A stretch of DNA of 10,853 bases from Savagea sp. (GTDB lineage: Bacteria; Bacillota; Bacilli; Bacillales_A; Planococcaceae). The position numbers and the translations under genes were made by a program. The notes beneath the pieces are model-generated. The model saw only the letters and a list, made by a program, of their open reading frames with translations, searched no databases and was not told the origin of the DNA. This document shows, in pieces, positions 7,631 to 10,853 of this stretch (within the stretch, counting starts at the first letter, position 1; each line of letters opens with the position of its first letter). The stretch covers positions 1 to 10,853 of the forward strand of contig JASKZX010000053.1 in assembly GCA_030147435.1 (NCBI GenBank), in the 5' to 3' direction.

Positions 7631-7635
7631 CTCAA

Positions 7636-7911
7636 ATGAACAAAACAGAATTAGTTGCAGCAGTAGCTGAAAAAACAGAACTTACGAAAAAAGATGCAAC
7701 GAAAGCGGTTGAAGCAGTATTCGATACGATTCAAGAAACACTTGCTAATGGCGAGAAAGTTCAGTTAATCGGATTCGGAAACTTCGAAGTTCGCGATCGT
7801 GCAGCTCGTAAAGGTCGTAACCCACAAACTGGGGAAGAGATCGAAATTCCAGCAAGCAAAGTACCAGCTTTCAAAGCGGGAAAAGCACTCAAAGAAGCTG
7901 TGAAAAACTAA
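7636..7911 (+). CDS. hbs: Histone-like DNA-binding protein HU
   Basis: This is the main nucleoid-associated protein, a small basic homodimer that bends and compacts DNA with little sequence preference. The 91-residue protein begins [20 protein letters not shown] and has the HU signature [20 protein letters not shown] at 47-66. The intercalating proline of the beta-arm tip is in RNPQTG (61-66), followed by [11 protein letters not shown] (70-80). It is nearly identical to B. subtilis HBsu. I chose the start from the ribosome binding site at 7622-7630. An in-frame opening from TTG at 7540 would add 32 residues of unrelated hydrophobic sequence. It stands alone between its own promoter region and a strong terminator. 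Its usual upstream neighbour spoIVA is absent. Confidence 0.97.
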   Translation: MNKTELVAAVAEKTELTKKDATKAVEAVFDTIQETLANGEKVQLIGFGNFEVRDRAARKGRNPQTGEEIEIPASKVPAFKAGKALKEAVKN

Positions 7912-7922
7912 CGAAGATTGTG

Positions 7923-7978
7923 AAAGCTTATCGAATGTTCTCTCATGAATTGAGACGAATTGTTTGATAAGCTTTTTT
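7923..7978 (+). terminator. Rho-independent terminator after hbs with an inner hairpin
   Basis: The outer stem is a perfect 10-bp match: AAAGCTTATC (7923-7932) with GATAAGCTTT (7966-7975), running into a T-tract to 7978. The loop holds its own hairpin, TCTCA (7941-7945) with TGAGA (7951-7955), which TTC/GAA can extend. It starts 12 bases after the hbs stop. Confidence 0.85.
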
Positions 7979-8002
7979 AATGCTAAAAATGATACGTTCG
8001 CA

Positions 8003-8032
8003 TTGTACGTTTCTTAAAAACTATGCTACTAT
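8003..8032 (+). promoter_or_regulatory. Candidate promoter of the folE cluster, extended -10
   Basis: The extended -10 TGCTACTAT covers 8024-8032, with a partial -35 TTGTAC at 8003-8008, 18 bases before the -10 hexamer. It follows the hbs terminator directly and is the only good candidate upstream of folE. Confidence 0.5.
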
Positions 8033-8086
8033 TTTGAAGGAATCAAACTTTACGATTACTTTCAAAATGAAGGGAAGTTATTATAA

Positions 8087-8653
8087 ATGGAAGAAAAAGA
8101 TTTAAAGAAAATTGAAGAAGCGGTGACGATGATTTTAGAAGCGGTAGGAGAAGATCCTACACGTGAAGGATTGCTCGATACACCGAAACGAGTAGCGAAA
8201 ATGTATCGCGAAGTATTTTCTGGTTTAGATGAAGATCCACGCCAGTTTTTTGAAACCGTTTTTGAAGAAAGTCATGAAGAAGTCGTATTAGTAAAAGATA
8301 TTACGTTCCATTCAATGTGTGAACATCATTTAGTGCCATTTTTCGGTAAAGCACATGTTGCTTACATTCCACAAGATGGTCGAGTAGCTGGGTTAAGTAA
8401 ATTAGCACGCGCCGTAGAAGTAACATCTCGTCGACCACAACTTCAAGAGCGTATTACAGCGACAGTTGCAGATGCAATTGATGAAATGCTACAACCAAAA
8501 GGAGTTTACGTGATCGTAGAGGCTGAACATATGTGTATGACGATGCGCGGTATTCGAAAACCAGGAGCGACGACAGTAACGACAGCAGCGCGCGGTGTGT
8601 TTGAGACAGATGATGCAAAACGAGCAGAAATTCACCGCTTCATCCGTGAGTAA
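8087..8653 (+). CDS. folE: GTP cyclohydrolase I (type IA)
   Basis: This enzyme converts GTP to 7,8-dihydroneopterin triphosphate, the first step of tetrahydrofolate synthesis. The 188-residue length matches B. subtilis FolE (MtrA). The zinc site is intact: CEHH has Cys78 and His81, and EHMCM has Cys150. His80 and His148 are the likely catalytic histidines by analogy to E. coli Fol[16 protein letters not shown] (22-36) and [10 protein letters not shown] (115-124) are also family blocks. The zinc cysteine and histidines make this the zinc-dependent type IA, not the FolE2 type. The ribosome binding site is AAGGGAAG at 8070-8077, nine bases before the ATG. mtrB follows after 68 bp, the classical mtrAB pair in bacilli. 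Confidence 0.97.
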   Translation: MEEKDLKKIEEAVTMILEAVGEDPTREGLLDTPKRVAKMYREVFSGLDEDPRQFFETVFEESHEEVVLVKDITFHSMCEHHLVPFFGKAHVAYIPQDGRVAGLSKLARAVEVTSRRPQLQERITATVADAIDEMLQPKGVYVIVEAEHMCMTMRGIRKPGATTVTTAARGVFETDDAKRAEIHRFIRE

Positions 8654-8682
8654 GCAGAGCAATATGTTACAATAATTTTGTA

Positions 8683-8691
8683 TGCTATGAT
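8683..8691 (+). promoter_or_regulatory. Candidate extended -10 promoter in front of mtrB
   Basis: TGCTATGAT is an extended -10 with a five-of-six hexamer. No convincing -35 lies 16-18 bases upstream, which extended -10 promoters can tolerate. It would let mtrB and the menaquinone genes be transcribed apart from folE. Confidence 0.35.
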
Positions 8692-8721
8692 AAAACGGAG
8701 ATAAGATAGGAGAAGGATAAG

Positions 8722-8946
8722 ATGACTCAACTAGATTTTGTAATCATTAAAGCTTTAGAAGATGGTGTCAACGTCATCGGTCTTACACGAGGCGATGCGA
8801 CGAAGTTTCACCATACAGAAAAGCTCGATGCGGGAGAAGTTATGATTGCGCAATTTACAGAAAATACATCTGCGATGAAAATTCGCGGAAGAGCTGAAAT
8901 TACTTCTGCACACGGCAAAGCGATTAGTGGAGATCATAACGACTAA
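8722..8946 (+). CDS. mtrB: Tryptophan RNA-binding attenuation protein (TRAP)
   Basis: TRAP forms an 11-subunit ring. When it binds tryptophan it wraps RNA carrying repeated GAG/UAG triplets, causing attenuation or translation block of trp genes. This 74-residue protein has the TRAP core [11 protein letters not shown] at 14-24, KFHHTEKLD at 28-36 and [15 protein letters not shown] at 42-56. The three RNA-contact residues known in B. subtilis as Lys37, Lys56 and Arg58 are kept here as Lys34, Lys53 and Arg55. The tryptophan-pocket residues Gln47 and Thr49 are kept as Gln44 and Thr46. The residue matching His51 is Asn48, an uncommon change. AGGAGAAGG (8708-8716) is the ribosome binding site. hepS follows after 20 bp. 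The trp operon and any anti-TRAP gene are outside the window. Confidence 0.96.
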   Translation: MTQLDFVIIKALEDGVNVIGLTRGDATKFHHTEKLDAGEVMIAQFTENTSAMKIRGRAEITSAHGKAISGDHND

Positions 8947-8966
8947 AAAAGAATGGAGAACGATGT

Positions 8967-9656
8967 ATGGAACGTCAAATTAACGATCAAATTGACCGAT
9001 ATTTAGCAGATGTTCAGCAAGCGATTTATGAGCCGACACTCGTTCGTGAACTTTCTGACATTCCGCTTATTTCACGCGAGGAAGCTTTTTTTATTCTTCT
9101 TCCATTTTTAAATGGAGCTGAACAAACAGAAGAAACTTATCAAGCTGCCATCGCATTAGGTGCTGTTTTTTCAGCTTTACATGCGCACGGTCGAGTTGAT
9201 TTACACGATAGTTCATCAACGGAGCAACAATTGACAGTATTAGCAGGTGACCACTACAGTGGTATTCATTATCGTCTGCTCGCTAATCTTCAGTCGTTTC
9301 CTTTCATTCGAGCATTATCAAAAGCAATTGCTCGTTCGAATGAAGAGAAAACAGAATTGTTTTTTCACGTACCTCAAACGCCTGAAGAGTGGCAAAAAAG
9401 TATGTTAATGAGCGATGTAGCATTAATTACGACGTATTACGACGTCTTTGGTTTTGAAGAGTATACAGAATATGCGGAGTATGTCCTCCCTTATCATTAT
9501 GCGACAGAACGATTGCAAAACGAGCAGATTTCCTCAGATTTACGTAGGCAACTACAGACATATTTGAGGTCGAAAGTAGAGAAAGTGATAACTGTAAATC
9601 GAGCATCGTTGAATGAATCACTTTTACAAGTGATAACGAAGCGTCTAATGAAGTAG
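8967..9656 (+). CDS. hepS: Heptaprenyl diphosphate synthase component I
   Basis: This is the small, non-catalytic partner of the two-subunit heptaprenyl diphosphate synthase. With HepT it extends farnesyl diphosphate with four isopentenyl units to build the C35 side chain of menaquinone-7. The 229-residue protein shows the HepS block QQLTVLAGDHYSGIHYRLL at about 87-105, very close to B. subtilis HepS, and is otherwise helix-rich and divergent. It is slightly shorter than B. subtilis HepS (about 250 residues from memory). It lacks the Asp-rich DDxxD motif, as expected for component I. GGAG at 8955-8958 serves the ATG. The position between mtrB and menG-hepT supports the assignment. No terminator lies between it and its neighbours. 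Confidence 0.92.
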   Translation: MERQINDQIDRYLADVQQAIYEPTLVRELSDIPLISREEAFFILLPFLNGAEQTEETYQAAIALGAVFSALHAHGRVDLHDSSSTEQQLTVLAGDHYSGIHYRLLANLQSFPFIRALSKAIARSNEEKTELFFHVPQTPEEWQKSMLMSDVALITTYYDVFGFEEYTEYAEYVLPYHYATERLQNEQISSDLRRQLQTYLRSKVEKVITVNRASLNESLLQVITKRLMK

Positions 9657-9664
9657 GAAGGTGA
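9655..9664 (+). promoter_or_regulatory. Ribosome binding site favouring the TTG start of menG
   Basis: AGGAAGGTGA overlaps the hepS stop codon and ends five bases before TTG at 9670. The in-frame GTG at 9661 lies inside this site, too close for it to be used, so TTG is the preferred start. Confidence 0.6.
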
Positions 9665-9669
9665 ACGCA

Positions 9670-10368
9670 TTGGTACCAAACCAAAAACATGTCCATCAAG
9701 TATTTGAAAATATTTCAACCGATTATGATAAGATGAATTCAGTCATTAGTTTTAATCAACATAAATCGTGGAGAAATGATATGATGGAGCAAATGAATGT
9801 CCAGGAAAATGCTGCCGTTTTAGATGTATGTTGCGGTACTGCAGACTGGACAGTAGCATTAGCAGAAGAAGTCGGCCCGAAAGGACAAGTCATTGGGTTA
9901 GACTTTAGTGAAAGTATGTTAGAAGCAGCGACTGATAAAGTTGCTCCTTACGAACAAGTCGAGTTAGTGCAAGGAGACGCGATGAATTTGCCGTTTCCAG
10001 ACAATAGTTTTGATTACGTGACGATAGGTTTCGGTCTTCGGAATATTCGTGATTATCGTCAAGCGCTACGAGAAATGCACCGAGTATTAAAGCCAGGTGG
10101 AATGTTTGCATCATTAGAAACGTCACAACCTGAATCGCCGATGTTTCGTGTCGCTTTTCGTTTATATTTTAAATATATTATGCCACTTTGTGGTGCGATT
10201 TTATCGAAACATTATAAAGAGTATAGTTGGCTCGAACAATCAGCGAAAGAATTTCCTGGTAAAAAGCAATTAGCGAAAGAATTACGAGCAATCGGTTTTG
10301 AAGATATTTTCTTTAAAGGCTATACAGGAAGTGTTGCAGCAGGACATATCGGTTTTAAAGCGGAATAA
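9670..10368 (+). CDS. menG: Demethylmenaquinone methyltransferase (UbiE/MenG family)
   Basis: This SAM-dependent enzyme methylates demethylmenaquinone to menaquinone, the last step of the pathway, at the membrane face. From the TTG start it has 232 residues, matching the B. subtilis protein (about 233). The family signatures are present. YDKMNSVISFNQHKSWR at 19-35 is UbiE signature 1. SAM motif I is LDVCCGTADWT at 51-61. VTIGFGLRN lies at 117-125 and RVLKPGG at 138-144. YFKYIMP at 166-172 and YKEYSWL at 182-188 are typical of the MenG branch. An in-frame GTG at 9661 would add three residues, but it sits inside the ribosome binding site. hepS ends 13 bases upstream and hepT begins 21 bases downstream, so this is one menaquinone operon. 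Confidence 0.95.
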   Translation: MVPNQKHVHQVFENISTDYDKMNSVISFNQHKSWRNDMMEQMNVQENAAVLDVCCGTADWTVALAEEVGPKGQVIGLDFSESMLEAATDKVAPYEQVELVQGDAMNLPFPDNSFDYVTIGFGLRNIRDYRQALREMHRVLKPGGMFASLETSQPESPMFRVAFRLYFKYIMPLCGAILSKHYKEYSWLEQSAKEFPGKKQLAKELRAIGFEDIFFKGYTGSVAAGHIGFKAE

Positions 10369-10389
10369 ATGTAGGGGAAGGGAATCGTT

Positions 10390-10853
10390 TTGCGAAAAAT
10401 ACAATTGATGTCATTTTATAAAAGTTTTCGGAAAGAATTACATACGATCGAAAAAGAATTAGAGCGTTCACTTGAATCAAATTCCCCTGTCATTCAAGAA
10501 GCATCTATTCATTTATTGAAAGCAGGAGGAAAACGAATTCGCCCAATTTTCGTTATTTTATCTGCTCATTTCGGTCCGACGTATAATCAAAAAGAAGTTG
10601 CGAAAGTAGCCGTTTCTTTAGAGCTTATACATATGGCTTCTCTCGTGCATGATGATGTAATTGATCATTCGGATATGAGAAGAGGAAATCCGACAGTCCG
10701 CGCTCAATGGAACAATCAAGTCGCGATGTATACAGGGGACTTTATTTTTTCGCGCGCGCTCTCGTCAATCGGCAATATTGAAATGAAAGAAATGCATGAA
10801 CGTTTAGCACATACGATGCTAGAAATTTGTAAAGGCGAAATTATCCAAATTGA
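10390..10853 (+). CDS. hepT: Heptaprenyl diphosphate synthase component II (5' part, cut by window end)
   Basis: This is the catalytic subunit of heptaprenyl diphosphate synthase, a trans-polyprenyl synthase that pairs with HepS to make the menaquinone-7 side chain. The reading frame is open to the last base, giving 154 residues of about 320 expected. Clear motifs are GGKRIRP at 46-52 and the first Asp-rich magnesium site DDVID at 88-92 within HMASLVHDDVID. MRRGNPTVRAQW (96-107), MYTGDF (113-118) and CKGEI (147-151) follow. The second DDxxD lies beyond the window. I chose the TTG start because AGGGGAAGGG (10373-10382) is seven bases upstream; an in-frame ATG six codons later (10408) has no such site. 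TTG is followed by MRKIQLMSFYKSF, similar in length to other HepT N-termini. Confidence 0.93.
   Translation, partial: MRKIQLMSFYKSFRKELHTIEKELERSLESNSPVIQEASIHLLKAGGKRIRPIFVILSAHFGPTYNQKEVAKVAVSLELIHMASLVHDDVIDHSDMRRGNPTVRAQWNNQVAMYTGDFIFSRALSSIGNIEMKEMHERLAHTMLEICKGEIIQI

Noticed and set aside
7540..7635. N-terminal extension of HU from TTG at 7540, giving a hydrophobic, Cys-rich leader
   Set aside because: There is no ribosome binding site at 7540, the near-perfect AAGGAGGTG lies just before ATG 7636, and HU proteins begin MNKTEL. The extension reads through the promoter region.
1..10853. A previously undescribed defence, mobile or biosynthetic system
   Set aside because: Every gene was assigned to a known housekeeping family in conserved order. 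There are no spaced repeats, transposase, integrase, tRNA end or change in composition. The unusual features are small changes and gene absences, not a new system.

Overview
The window is an AT-rich block of housekeeping genes from a Gram-positive member of the Bacillales. Every gene lies on the + strand. The gene order matches the Bacillus subtilis ypdA–hepT region: ypdA, prsW, ypfA (motI), cmk, plsC, rpsA (ypfD), der, gpsA, hbs, folE (mtrA), mtrB, hepS, menG, hepT. Bacillithiol disulfide reductase, PrsW, MotI/YpfA, TRAP (MtrB) and two-subunit heptaprenyl diphosphate synthase together point to the Bacillaceae or a close relative. The genus cannot be named from this sequence alone.

Layout. 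Positions 17-2391 hold redox, membrane-stress and motility-regulator genes: ypdA, prsW and ypfA. Positions 2403-4926 hold cmk, plsC (sharing one base with cmk) and the S1-domain gene rpsA. A candidate internal promoter precedes rpsA and a clear intrinsic terminator at about 4952-4985 follows it. Positions 5022-7474 hold a new transcription unit with der and gpsA. Its promoter carries a perfect 19-bp palindrome over the -10 box. Positions 7563-7978 hold the monocistronic HU gene hbs, ending in a branched terminator. From about 8003 to the window edge is the folE–mtrB–hepS–menG–hepT cluster; hepT is cut by the end of the window.

How the genes work together. FolE starts folate/pterin synthesis and MtrB is the tryptophan-sensing RNA-binding attenuator; the two are classically paired as mtrAB. 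HepS and HepT make the heptaprenyl side chain, and MenG does the final methylation of menaquinone-7. PlsC and GpsA serve phospholipid synthesis, and Cmk serves CTP/dCTP supply. Der and the S1 protein act on ribosomes and RNA, and HU compacts the chromosome. YpdA supports thiol redox balance, PrsW the SigW envelope-stress cascade, and YpfA c-di-GMP control of motility.

The most interesting signal is what is missing. As recalled from B. subtilis, sleB-ypeB lie between prsW and ypfA, and spoIVA (with yphE/yphF) between gpsA and hbs. Here those places hold only 50 and 161 bp. This suggests a lineage that has lost sporulation, or has moved these genes. No mobile element, CRISPR array, RNA gene or undescribed multigene system was found. 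There is no gene-free stretch above 300 bases.
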